In this document: one piece after another, positions 1 through 7,262 of the stretch | Position numbering within the stretch: position 1 is the stretch's first letter | How the letters are laid out: the number at the start of each line of letters is the position of its first letter | Assembly: GCA_964525165.1 (NCBI GenBank) | Contig: CAZGGG010000058.1 | Coordinates: forward strand, 1-18,016 | DNA: 18,016 nucleotides | Direction of reading: 5' to 3' | Source: JAWLFI01 sp964525165 | Lineage (GTDB): Bacteria > Bacteroidota > Bacteroidia > Chitinophagales > Saprospiraceae | Notes under the pieces: model-generated | Seen by the model: the letters and a program-made list of their open reading frames with translations, nothing else | The model's database searches: none | Told to the model about the DNA's origin: nothing | Made by a program: the position numbers and the translations under genes

Positions 1-497
1 ATGGCTTCTGCATATCCACTCCACCATTCTTCCTCGGGCAGACTCTTCAACAAAGTAGTATCCAGGAGCACTGCTGCTGCTTCCTGAAAGGTACCAATTC
101 GGTTTTTATAGCCTTGAAAATTAATTCCTGTCTTCCCACCAACGGCAGCATCGACCATCCCTAAAACGGAAGTAGGCACATTGACATGTGGTAAGCCTCG
201 CATATACGTAGAGGCTGCAAATGCTCCGATATCTGTCGTCAATCCCCCTCCGATATTGATGATCCAAGACTTTCGATCCAGGTCTGCGGCGGCCATCGAT
301 TGCCAGATTTGTTCACAAACCACGAGACTTTTATGGCGCTCTAAAGCTTGCACCCAATGTATCGAAGCGCCCCCCGGTAGCCGGAGGTAAGGTTTTAAAT
401 TTTGATCGACGACAAAGAAAAGCTTTCTGATATCCTGCTTTTGCCGCAAGGCTTCAAGTTCTGAAGCCCAATTACCGCTATGGATTTTGAGATCCAT
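1..497 (-). CDS. aroB: 3-dehydroquinate synthase, 3' part missing at window edge
   Basis: Second step of the shikimate pathway: converts DAHP to 3-dehydroquinate with bound NAD and a divalent metal, in the cytosol. I translated it from the minus strand; it stays open from ATG 497 to the window edge (165 codons). The NAD-binding segment reads INIGGGLTTDIGAF (the TD-containing form I associate with Bacteroidota), followed by STYMRGLPHVNVPTSVLGMVD, VGGKTGIN, KNRIGTF and near the edge LPEEEWWSGYAEA, which match the order and spacing of AroB. The part before GGGLTTD is about 80 residues. The remaining C-terminal metal-binding histidines lie outside the window. The start ATG shares its A with the TGA stop of the upstream ABM gene (TGATG), so translation is probably coupled. 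An in-frame GTG sits just before the ATG. Confidence 0.93.
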   Translation of the reverse strand, partial: MDLKIHSGNWASELEALRQKQDIRKLFFVVDQNLKPYLRLPGGASIHWVQALERHKSLVVCEQIWQSMAAADLDRKSWIINIGGGLTTDIGAFAASTYMRGLPHVNVPTSVLGMVDAAVGGKTGINFQGYKNRIGTFQEAAAVLLDTTLLKSLPEEEWWSGYAEA

Positions 498-799
498 CAC
501 ACAAACTTAGGTGCTGCCCAAATGGTTTCCGTGCTCCAGGCTTCTGCTTTCGCTGCAAACATAGGTTTCACTTTTGCCCAAGTGCTTTGAAAAAGCGTGG
601 ACGTTCGATACGCGGCCAAAGCCTCTTCGGACTCCCATTCACTGATCGTAAAAAATACGCCACGATCGGACTTTGAGCGAACCAGAGCCAGTTTAGAGCA
701 GCCGGGGAAAGCTTTGATACGCTCCTTTATTTCTTCAAAATGCGCGACAAAAGACTCTTGATGCGCTTCCGCAAATGTCATTTTTACAATTCGTATCAT
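497..799 (-). CDS. Antibiotic biosynthesis monooxygenase (ABM) domain protein
   Basis: A 100-residue single-domain protein of the dimeric alpha/beta-barrel (ferredoxin-like) ABM superfamily. It begins IRIVKMTF, has a central FPGCSKLALVRS strand-turn and an FFTISEWESEEALAAYRTS segment, and ends KPMFAAKAEAWST, the layout of small ABM proteins. Members include quinol monooxygenases and haem-degrading enzymes, but many are uncharacterised; I see no residue pattern that fixes the substrate. No signal peptide, so cytosolic. It is the middle gene of DUF62-ABM-aroB: its ATG overlaps the preceding TGA by one base and its own TGA overlaps the aroB ATG by one base. The family assignment is solid; the role is unknown. 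Confidence 0.85.
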   Translation of the reverse strand: MIRIVKMTFAEAHQESFVAHFEEIKERIKAFPGCSKLALVRSKSDRGVFFTISEWESEEALAAYRTSTLFQSTWAKVKPMFAAKAEAWSTETIWAAPKFV

Positions 800-1572
800 C
801 AGAAAAATTCTATTTGGATGGTATCGTTCAATTTCAGCCCCAGGCTATCCGCAGCCGGAGTCAGATTCATGGCAATCTCTAAATACCCGGTCGAATTAAA
901 TCGGCAAAGGGTATCCCCGATTTCTGACTCCCCATAATGCTGACTCAAATAGGTGATGGGGTCATAACGCTTAAAATACAAGGCAAACTGGCGTCCATTC
1001 CGAACTCTTTCAAAAAGCGACTGATCTATATTCGTGACGACATTGCCATAGTTGTCAAGGTGTATCACTGTTGCTCTGATCTCCTTCTGATTGACGACAG
1101 GTTGTAATTGTATTCTTCGATCAAATTGATCGATCAAAGGCAATTCCTGCCAAAATTCCTCTTCGTGAACCTTACCGGCAGCTTCTGCAAATACTTGACC
1201 CGACCAGCGAGCACGGGTACCGGTCTCTCCTATCTTGTACACAGGGACGTTCAGTCCTTCAAAGACCAAAGAAAACACGCCATTGTTGGGACCGATAAAA
1301 TAATAGTCATCAAAAGAAAAAGCGATCCACTCGGCCGGATCGTCGTAGTAAGTATGCACATGAATAATATGGGTAGAACCTTTCGGAAAGTAGGTATAAG
1401 TGGACCGCAACTGATGGGCTGCCTCCACAATGTTGAATGGACTCACCTCATGAGTGATATCAATAATCCTGCATTCCGGATCAGCGGTATACAATAAACC
1501 TTTCATTTTCCCTACAGCAAATTGATCACTGCCAGCATCTGAAATTAAAGTATAAAATCGAGTCGCGTTCAT
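799..1572 (-). CDS. SAM hydroxide adenosyltransferase family (DUF62) protein with altered active site
   Basis: A 257-residue protein of the SAM-dependent chlorinase/fluorinase/hydroxide adenosyltransferase family; characterised bacterial and archaeal DUF62 enzymes split S-adenosylmethionine to adenosine and methionine. Family features seen: N-terminal LISDAGSDQFAVGKMKG, IIDITHEVSPFNIVEAA (residues 36-52), FPKGSTHIIHV, FIGPNNGVFSLVF (92-104) and, in the C-terminal barrel, VIHLDNYGNVVTNI. The Asp-Arg-His triad of characterised members is not apparent: the VDPGVGxxR region reads VHTYYDDPAEW (72-82), PDNG is PNNG, and FHGRDxFAP reads RWSGQVFAE (122-130). Hydrolysis is therefore doubtful, although Bacteroidota relatives may share part of this divergence. 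First gene of a leftward operon; a perfect 10-bp inverted repeat lies 5 nt upstream of its ATG. Confidence 0.85.
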   Translation of the reverse strand: MNATRFYTLISDAGSDQFAVGKMKGLLYTADPECRIIDITHEVSPFNIVEAAHQLRSTYTYFPKGSTHIIHVHTYYDDPAEWIAFSFDDYYFIGPNNGVFSLVFEGLNVPVYKIGETGTRARWSGQVFAEAAGKVHEEEFWQELPLIDQFDRRIQLQPVVNQKEIRATVIHLDNYGNVVTNIDQSLFERVRNGRQFALYFKRYDPITYLSQHYGESEIGDTLCRFNSTGYLEIAMNLTPAADSLGLKLNDTIQIEFF

Positions 1573-1576
1573 GCCA

Positions 1577-1598
1577 ATATTATTGAACTCAATAATAT
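1577..1598. promoter_or_regulatory. Perfect 10-bp inverted repeat upstream of the DUF62 gene
   Basis: ATATTATTGA (1577-1586) and TCAATAATAT (1589-1598) are exact reverse complements separated by 2 nt. The 22-bp dyad ends 5 bp before the DUF62 ATG on the minus strand. A 2-nt loop is poor for an RNA hairpin, so a dimeric repressor site is the more natural reading. Which protein binds is unknown. Confidence 0.4.
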
Positions 1599-1716
1599 GA
1601 AAAAGCTTAGGGTTGAGAAAGTAATCCTTCCAGAATCTACCAAAAGCGGCTACTTTGACCCCCGTGCTTCCATTTTTCTCAGCTGTCCTCTAAATTAATT
1701 GATTGTTATATGACGT

Positions 1717-1765
1717 CATTCCCTCAGGAATGTTGGTTTCCTTTTCAACATATATTGTAAATTTG
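1717..1765 (+). promoter_or_regulatory. Upstream region of phoH: small hairpin and -7-like box
   Basis: The stem CATTCC/GGAATG (1717-1722, 1727-1732) has a 4-nt loop. TAAATTTG (1758-1765) matches the Bacteroidota -7 consensus TAnnTTTG, and a TTG lies at 1733-1735, 22 nt upstream. The box abuts the phoH ATG at 1768, which would require a near-leaderless transcript, so this may be coincidence. An ATGACGTCAT palindrome lies just upstream (1710-1719). The divergent gap to the DUF62 gene is 195 bp and holds no gene that I can see. Confidence 0.3.
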
Positions 1766-1767
1766 AT

Positions 1768-2808
1768 ATGATCAAAAATTCTACTGCTATCGCTGAAAAC
1801 AACAAACAATTGAGTGAGATCATCCTTACCATTGAAGGCGTGGATCTCTTAGATTTGTTCGGTCAGAAAAACCACAAATTCAATCTTTTCATCAATGCAT
1901 TTCCGGATCTGCAGATTACCTCCCGCGGCAATCATGTGAAGATCCTGGGCATGAAAAAACGGACACAGGAAGCGAAATCGATGTTGGAGCAAATGATTCG
2001 AATCCTCAAGTCCCAAAAGGAATTAAAAGCTTCTACCATCAAGGATATGATTGAAGGGAGTGACCCTTTCGAGCACAAACTGATTGCTAATAGCCCGGGG
2101 AACACCATCGTACATGGACGGGGAGGGAAACCCATAAAAGCCAAAACACGAAACCAGAAGAAGCTTGTTGAGTCTTCAGATCGCAATGACGTAGTCTTTG
2201 CTATTGGACCTGCGGGGACCGGGAAAACCTATACCGCAGTAGCCTTGGCCGTCAGAGCTCTGAAGAATAAAATGGTCAAAAAGATCATCTTGACGCGACC
2301 GGCAGTCGAAGCCGGAGAATCGCTGGGTTTCCTGCCGGGTGACCTCAAAGAAAAGGTGGATCCTTATTTGAGACCTTTGTATGATGCATTGGATGATATG
2401 CTCCCCTTGGAAAAACTCAATCATTTCATGGCCAATCGAGTAATTGAAATTGCACCTTTGGCTTTTATGAGAGGGCGAACCCTGGATAATTCCTTTATTA
2501 TTCTGGATGAAGCTCAGAATGCTACGCTTCCGCAAATCAAAATGTTTCTGACACGACTAGGCCCCAGTGCCAAATGCATTATCACAGGTGATCTTTCACA
2601 GATCGACTTACCATACCATGGACATTCCGGATTGCAAAAAGCTATCAAAATGCTCGATCATGTGGAAGGCATTGGCAGTATTCATTTGACCAGCGAAGAT
2701 GTGGTGCGACACCGTTTGGTGAAGCAAATCATCAAAGCTTTTGACAAATACGAAGCCAGAAGGCAAGCTTTAGGCAGAAAGAAAAAAGGTAAAAAAGAAG
2801 AAGAATGA
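1768..2808 (+). CDS. phoH: PhoH family P-loop ATPase
   Basis: A 346-residue cytosolic NTPase of the PhoH/YbeZ family, implicated in RNA metabolism in the company of the endoribonuclease YbeY; the exact reaction is not settled. An N-terminal KH-like region (about 20-90: IEGVDLLDLFG, AFPDLQITSRGNHVKILG) precedes the ATPase. Walker A is GPAGTGKT at 147-154 and Walker B is IILDEAQNA with D247-E248; TRPAVEAGESLGFLPGD and DPYLRPLYDAL are family signatures. The C-terminal tail is strongly basic (ARRQALGRKKKGKK). Length is normal for the family. Start ATG 1768 gives the expected short N-terminal extension; no clear Shine-Dalgarno sequence. It leads a phoH-osmC-aroA operon, overlapping osmC by 4 nt. 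Confidence 0.95.
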   Translation: MIKNSTAIAENNKQLSEIILTIEGVDLLDLFGQKNHKFNLFINAFPDLQITSRGNHVKILGMKKRTQEAKSMLEQMIRILKSQKELKASTIKDMIEGSDPFEHKLIANSPGNTIVHGRGGKPIKAKTRNQKKLVESSDRNDVVFAIGPAGTGKTYTAVALAVRALKNKMVKKIILTRPAVEAGESLGFLPGDLKEKVDPYLRPLYDALDDMLPLEKLNHFMANRVIEIAPLAFMRGRTLDNSFIILDEAQNATLPQIKMFLTRLGPSAKCIITGDLSQIDLPYHGHSGLQKAIKMLDHVEGIGSIHLTSEDVVRHRLVKQIIKAFDKYEARRQALGRKKKGKKEEE

Positions 2809-3224
2809 TGCAAAATGCAATGGCCGCCATCTCCTATGAAGGAGACTTAAGAACAGCCGCACAACATATCGCCTCCGGAACTGTCATCCATACGGATGCT
2901 CCCATTGATAATAAAGGAAAAGGTCAATCCTTCTCCCCTACAGACCTGCTATGCGTCAGTTGGGCCAGCTGTCAATTAACTATTATGGGCATTAAAGCGG
3001 AAGAGGCGGGCTTAGAAGTTCCTTCCATTAAAGTCAAAGTATACAAGACGATGGCAAATAAGCCTCGCAGAATTGGCGCGATCGCTATGGAAATTGATAT
3101 GCGTGGCAAATATTACAGTCCTGAAGAAAAGCAATTACTCGAATCTGCAGCACACGGCTGTCCTGTATGTAGGTCCCTGTCTCCGGATATCCAGCTCAAA
3201 ACGCACTGGATATGGGCCTCTTAA
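2805..3224 (+). CDS. OsmC/Ohr family protein
   Basis: A 139-residue protein of the OsmC family, whose members reduce organic hydroperoxides with two cysteines. The first redox cysteine is C56 in SPTDLLCVSWASC and the second is C119 in GCPVC, with an extra cysteine at C122. The GKGQSFSPTDLL loop and helix are typical. This is the OsmC-like subgroup rather than a proven Ohr, so the physiological substrate is not set. The start is either ATG 2805 (4-nt overlap with phoH) or ATG 2808 (1-nt TGATG overlap). Its 3' end overlaps the start of aroA by 13 nt, so the three genes are probably co-transcribed and coupled. Confidence 0.88.
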   Translation: MMQNAMAAISYEGDLRTAAQHIASGTVIHTDAPIDNKGKGQSFSPTDLLCVSWASCQLTIMGIKAEEAGLEVPSIKVKVYKTMANKPRRIGAIAMEIDMRGKYYSPEEKQLLESAAHGCPVCRSLSPDIQLKTHWIWAS

Positions 3225-4474
3225 ATATTGAGGGCCCCGACATAGTACCTGAATCCGTAGTCATTCGTCTGGAGCGTTCGAAAAGCATCAGCAACCGAAT
3301 ACTCATCCTTCAGGCGCTCAGCGAATCTCCGTTCCCGATACGACATTTGTCGAAAGCTAAGGATACACGACACCTGGAGCATGCCCTGCAACAAACGACA
3401 CAGCCTTTAATCAATGCTGGTGAAGGGGGAACGACATTCCGTTTTTTAACGGCCTTTCTCGCAGCAACAGCTTATAAGGGAATATTGACAGGATCGGGTA
3501 AAATGCTGGAACGGCCCATCCATCCTCTGGTATCTGCTTTAAACCAATTGGGTGCCGGAATCACCTATCTTAAAAAAGAGGGATTCCCGCCTATTGCCTT
3601 TAATGGTCAATCCTTAAAAGGAAAACATGTCCGGATTGAAGGTGATATCAGCTCGCAATTCATCTCTGCATTGATGATGATTGCTCCGACATTACCGAAT
3701 GGACTCACTATTGAATTGACCTCGCCCTTGACTTCAGAACCTTATGTGCGCCTGACAGCCAGCTTGATGGAGCAACTAGGAGCAAAAGTGAATATCCAAC
3801 CTTCGAGCATTCAGATACCCCCTGCTGACTATAAGTGGGAAGAAAAAGATGCCTTTGAGATCGAAGCGGACTGGTCCGGCGCCAGCTATTTTTGGGCACA
3901 TCTTTGCCTTTTGCCGATGCAGGAAATGTTATTGGAAGGTTTGTTTGAAAACAGTTGGCAGGGAGACTCAATCCTTGGCAAATGGGCGATCCAACAAAAT
4001 TTTGACTGCTCTTTTCTAGAGCAAGGTCTACTTTTGCGGAAGCGGAATAAAATGCAGTATGCCTGGACGGATCGGATCGACTTAAGTGATCAGCCTGATT
4101 TGGCACAAACCCTGTTCGTCCTGTTTGCCAAGCTTCAACAACCCATCCAAATCAGTGGTTTGCACACCCTATTTATCAAAGAAACGGATCGCTTGCATGC
4201 GATGAAGCAGGAATTGGCAAAGGTGGGGATGGATTTGACCTACGATCAAGATGGAAATGCGCAATTAGTACCAACAAGCCCTGCTGCTAAAGGGCAGATT
4301 GCTTTTCAGACCTACCGAGATCACCGCATGGCGATGGCCTTGAGTTGTTTTGCAGAAGGAAATGCCATCCAAATTCAAAAACCTTCCGTCGTTGAAAAGT
4401 CATTCCCCGGATTTTGGAAAGAATTGGGTAAACTGGGCTATCTGATGGCTAGCCCTCGACAGAAAGGATTTTGA
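3212..4474 (+). CDS. aroA: 3-phosphoshikimate 1-carboxyvinyltransferase (EPSP synthase)
   Basis: Sixth shikimate-pathway step: joins PEP and shikimate-3-phosphate to give EPSP. A 420-residue two-domain protein of normal length. Seen: ERSKSISNR (S23-K24 region, substrate binding), NAGEGGTTFRFLTAF (69-83), GKMLERPIHPL, GDISSQFISALMM, DQPDLAQTL, KETDRL (323-328) and RDHRMAMA (369-376). The E. coli loop NAGTAMRP corresponds here to EGGTTFRF, so the glycine next to the PEP site is kept while the Pro101 position is Phe; this looks clade-typical. ATG 3212 is the only plausible start and lies within osmC. The 3' end overlaps the convergent OmpA-family gene by 26 nt. Confidence 0.93.
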   Translation: MGLLNIEGPDIVPESVVIRLERSKSISNRILILQALSESPFPIRHLSKAKDTRHLEHALQQTTQPLINAGEGGTTFRFLTAFLAATAYKGILTGSGKMLERPIHPLVSALNQLGAGITYLKKEGFPPIAFNGQSLKGKHVRIEGDISSQFISALMMIAPTLPNGLTIELTSPLTSEPYVRLTASLMEQLGAKVNIQPSSIQIPPADYKWEEKDAFEIEADWSGASYFWAHLCLLPMQEMLLEGLFENSWQGDSILGKWAIQQNFDCSFLEQGLLLRKRNKMQYAWTDRIDLSDQPDLAQTLFVLFAKLQQPIQISGLHTLFIKETDRLHAMKQELAKVGMDLTYDQDGNAQLVPTSPAAKGQIAFQTYRDHRMAMALSCFAEGNAIQIQKPSVVEKSFPGFWKELGKLGYLMASPRQKGF

Positions 4475-5597
4475 TTTCCACCCGTTGGTTAATGCGATTG
4501 GCAATTTTGTTGACACTCTCAATAATGGGTTTGGTGTTTCCATAGCCCACCGGTTTGAGGCGCTCGGGATCAATACCCTTTTCAATTAAATAATTGACCA
4601 CGGACTGGGCCCTGGCTAAGGACAACTGCTCTGCATATTTTTGCTTCGGCTTTAAATTCGCATGACCGCCAATCTCAATGACCACATCCGGGTAATAGTC
4701 CATAAACTCAAAAATTTCGTTCAGGACTTTTTCAGATTGCCGGTTGATACTGGCACTATCCGCTTCAAAATTGAGATTCTTAATAGGAATCGTTTGACCT
4801 TTCTCGACCTTTGCAATATCTAATTCTTTAAGAATTTCGGGCGCTTTGAACACTTTAGGCTTCACCTTTTGGGTGGAGCGCGCATTTACATTGGCAGGAG
4901 TTTGCACCTTTTCTACAACTTTCGTGTCGCGTGGATTGGGCTCCTCATTCAGGGCGATTTCTTCGGGACAGTCTACCTTTCGAATGGAAGAGGCATTGTC
5001 CACCAGAATATTTCCATTGTATGGAAATAAAATGGGGGTTTTATAAAAGGCCTCGAAAATGATGACAGAATGGTCCACATGGGGTTTGAATTCAATGAAA
5101 TACTCTTCCCAATCAGTATTGGAAATTTCAGGTGTTTCAAAAAGTAACTCTCTACGGCTGCAAAGACTATTCCCTCCATATATTCGAAATACAGCCGGCT
5201 GGTTGTAATTCGCCATGCGACCGGTCAATCGACTCTGACTTCGGTATACCATGCTTCGGCACAACTGAATGCTCATTTCATAGCACTCTCCTGCTTCCAG
5301 GGGGGCACGCAGATATTGTGCAATACTCTCGTAAGTTTCATTATCTCGCACGACCATCCCCAGAAAAGTCCGGCCATCCTGAGCTTTTTGCTGAACATCC
5401 CAGAAGCTCAAGCTATCGGAGCGTGGATGCACATCCGGAGGGGTCTCCCCCAAGAAACCGCAATCTCTCCAATCTCTGGGTTGATTGGACATCTTGGGAA
5501 TATCTTCGAAAGACCCATTCTGCAAGGGGATTTCATCCTGCCCCTGAAGGACGGTTGATAAGGTGATCCAAAAAAGAAGGGTGATGAGAATCCTCAT
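4449..5597 (-). CDS. Exported OmpA-family protein with N-terminal lectin-like domain
   Basis: A 382-residue envelope protein. A signal peptide (1-20, MRILITLLFWITLSTVLQGQ) precedes a beta-rich region of about 22-210 (starts LQNGSFEDIP, with W, G and aromatic residues typical of galactose-binding-like jelly rolls, and several cysteines). A K/P/V-rich linker (211-262) leads to an OmpA C-terminal domain (265-379: IEIGGHANLKPKQKYAEQLS, LARAQSVVNYL, GIDPERLKPVGYGNTKP, INQRVEI) that binds peptidoglycan. The protein likely tethers the outer membrane or a surface domain to the cell wall. The ligand of the N-terminal domain is unknown. It lies 60 nt downstream of the acyl-CoA dehydrogenase gene and may share its transcript; its 3' end overlaps aroA tail to tail. 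Confidence 0.85.
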   Translation of the reverse strand: MRILITLLFWITLSTVLQGQDEIPLQNGSFEDIPKMSNQPRDWRDCGFLGETPPDVHPRSDSLSFWDVQQKAQDGRTFLGMVVRDNETYESIAQYLRAPLEAGECYEMSIQLCRSMVYRSQSRLTGRMANYNQPAVFRIYGGNSLCSRRELLFETPEISNTDWEEYFIEFKPHVDHSVIIFEAFYKTPILFPYNGNILVDNASSIRKVDCPEEIALNEEPNPRDTKVVEKVQTPANVNARSTQKVKPKVFKAPEILKELDIAKVEKGQTIPIKNLNFEADSASINRQSEKVLNEIFEFMDYYPDVVIEIGGHANLKPKQKYAEQLSLARAQSVVNYLIEKGIDPERLKPVGYGNTKPIIESVNKIANRINQRVEIKILSVEG

Positions 5598-5657
5598 TCC
5601 ATTTTTTTACTTTCAAACGTTTGTGTCAGCTTTTCGTGTATTTCCGAACAATCATTT

Positions 5658-6842
5658 TTAGCTGAAAGCATTTAAACCGGTGATGTCCATACCAGTAATC
5701 AATAGGTGTACATCATGAGTTCCCTCATAAGTCAAGACCGTTTCCAGATTCATCATATGTCTCATGACCGGATATTCATTGGTGATGCCCATACCACCAT
5801 GCACCTGACGAGCTTCGCGTGCGATATTCAGGGCCATGGCTACATTATTTCTCTTGGCCATAGAGATCTGAGCCGGAGTCGCTTTCCCTTCATTGGCTAA
5901 GGTTCCCAAGCGCCAAGCCATCAATTGAGCTTTGGTGATTTCCGTGATCATCTCCGCCAGCTTCTTTTGTTGCAACTGAAACTGTCCGATCGGCTTACCA
6001 AACTGCGTTCTTTCGATCGAATAGCGCAAGGCACTATCATAACAATCCAGAGCTGCTCCAATCGCGCCCCACGCAATACCATAACGCGCTTTAGACAAGC
6101 ATGATAAAGGTCCTTTCAATCCGGTAACATTCGGGAGCACATTAGCTTTGGGTACGCGTACATCCTCAAAGACCAGCTCACCGGTGATGGACGCTCTAAG
6201 AGATAGTTTTCCATGAATCTCCGGTGCGGAGAATCCTTTCATGTCTTTTTCCACAATCAAACCGATAATCTTGCCATCTTCTCGCTTGGCCCATACAACC
6301 GCAATATCTGCCACCGGTGAATTGGTGATCCACATTTTGGCACCGTTCAAAATATAGTGGTCGCCATCATCTTTTACATTCGTGACCATACCACCCGGAT
6401 TAGAACCGTGATCCGGCTCTGTCAAACCAAAGCAACCGATCAACTCTCCACTTCCCAATTTCGGCAGATACTTTTTCTTTTGTTCTTCGGAACCAAAAGC
6501 ATAAATCGGATACATCACTAATGAACCCTGCACAGAGGCCATAGAGCGGATGCCCGAGTCTCCTCTTTCCAACTCTTGCATGATGACCCCATAAGCGATT
6601 TCATCCATACCACCGCCACCATATTCAGTCGGCAGAGAAGGGCCATAGGCTCCAATTTCAGCCAAACCTTTATACAGATGGGTGGGGCATGCTGCACGTT
6701 CAGAATAGTCCTCAATGATCGGACTCACCTCTTGCTTCACCCAATCACGCACGGCATCTCTAGCCAATAAATGATCTTGCTCCAGCAAATCATCTATACC
6801 GAAATAATCATGATGTTGGTATTTATCTGTTCGTGCACTCAT
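5658..6842 (-). CDS. Acyl-CoA dehydrogenase, glutaryl-CoA dehydrogenase type
   Basis: A 394-residue FAD-dependent acyl-CoA dehydrogenase. The best match by eye is the glutaryl-CoA dehydrogenase group, which oxidises and decarboxylates glutaryl-CoA to crotonyl-CoA in lysine and tryptophan breakdown. Signatures: RSMASVQGSLVMYPI (substrate pocket), GCFGLTEPDHGSNPG, KMWITNSPVAD, SLRASITGEL, ARYGIAWGAIGAA, RTQFGKPI, QVHGGMGITNE and, with the probable catalytic base E373, TYEGTHDVH. Length is full and all core motifs are present. A related acyl-CoA substrate cannot be excluded from sequence alone. A perfect -7-type box lies 44-51 nt upstream of its ATG in the 66-bp divergent gap to folB. Confidence 0.88.
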   Translation of the reverse strand: MSARTDKYQHHDYFGIDDLLEQDHLLARDAVRDWVKQEVSPIIEDYSERAACPTHLYKGLAEIGAYGPSLPTEYGGGGMDEIAYGVIMQELERGDSGIRSMASVQGSLVMYPIYAFGSEEQKKKYLPKLGSGELIGCFGLTEPDHGSNPGGMVTNVKDDGDHYILNGAKMWITNSPVADIAVVWAKREDGKIIGLIVEKDMKGFSAPEIHGKLSLRASITGELVFEDVRVPKANVLPNVTGLKGPLSCLSKARYGIAWGAIGAALDCYDSALRYSIERTQFGKPIGQFQLQQKKLAEMITEITKAQLMAWRLGTLANEGKATPAQISMAKRNNVAMALNIAREARQVHGGMGITNEYPVMRHMMNLETVLTYEGTHDVHLLITGMDITGLNAFS

Positions 6843-6885
6843 AGTTTATGCTTTTCTGTTATCTTCCACTTATAAATTCAGTGGC

Positions 6886-6893
6886 CAAATTTA
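6886..6893 (-). promoter_or_regulatory. Probable -7 box for the acyl-CoA dehydrogenase gene
   Basis: On the minus strand this reads TAAATTTG, an exact match to TAnnTTTG, 44-51 nt upstream of the ATG at 6842. No TTG was found at the expected -33 distance. It overlaps a 14-bp AT-only palindrome (6887-6900), and the motif TTATAAATT occurs twice, 21 bp apart (6870-6878 and 6891-6899), in the same short divergent region that must also serve folB. Confidence 0.4.
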
Positions 6894-6908
6894 TAAATTT
6901 AATGGCAT

Positions 6909-7259
6909 ATGGATCGCATTGTTTTAGAGGGTATGGAGTTCTATGCCTCCGTCGGATACTACCAGGAAGAAAAAGACCTAAAGGGTCGATTTACCATTGA
7001 TGTGGCCATATGGGCCGACCTTTCGGACTCCGGCGCTTCTGATGACTTGAATGAAACCATCAATTATGAGACCGTGTATCAGTTTTGTAAAAATGTGATG
7101 GCCCTGGAATATGACTTATTGGAGACTATTGGAACTGAAATCGCAGAAGAGATAAAAAACCAGTGGCCGCATATTGAAAAAGTGCGGGTCAGCGTTTCTA
7201 AATGGAACCCTCCCCTTCCGGGAAAAGTAAGACGCAGTTTAATTGAAATTGAAAAATAA
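6909..7259 (+). CDS. folB: Dihydroneopterin aldolase
   Basis: A 116-residue cytosolic enzyme of folate biosynthesis: cleaves dihydroneopterin to 6-hydroxymethyl-dihydropterin and glycolaldehyde. Seen: the N-terminal strand MDRIVLEGMEFYASVGYY, acidic E20/E21 in the loop that binds the pterin, Y53 in INYETVY, E72 in the LLETIGTEIAEEI helix, and catalytic-site K98 in VSVSKWNPPLPG. Length matches the family. ATG 6909 follows the divergent promoter region. Only 3 nt separate its stop from the DUF4197 gene, so the two are likely co-transcribed. Confidence 0.93.
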   Translation: MDRIVLEGMEFYASVGYYQEEKDLKGRFTIDVAIWADLSDSGASDDLNETINYETVYQFCKNVMALEYDLLETIGTEIAEEIKNQWPHIEKVRVSVSKWNPPLPGKVRRSLIEIEK

Positions 7260-7262
7260 CCT

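Noticed and set aside
181..390. Plus-strand open frame of 69 codons at the left edge
   Set aside because: It is antisense to a clear aroB reading frame on the minus strand, with no recognisable protein features.
1710..1719. ATGACGTCAT palindrome upstream of phoH
   Set aside because: A single 10-bp palindrome with no known matching regulator in this phylum; kept only as a note in the upstream region.
1573..1767. Possible SAM riboswitch ahead of the SAM-hydrolase-family gene
   Set aside because: No multi-stem arrangement or conserved core resembling a known SAM riboswitch could be traced; only a protein-type dyad and a small hairpin.
5614..5623. CAAACGTTTG palindrome upstream of the OmpA-family gene
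   Set aside because: Short and isolated; the half site resembles a poor -7 box (AACGTTTG) but no -33 element accompanies it.
6887..6900. 14-bp AT-only palindrome between the acyl-CoA dehydrogenase gene and folB
   Set aside because: Made only of A and T in a short AT-rich promoter gap, so likely by chance; only the -7 box that overlaps it was kept.
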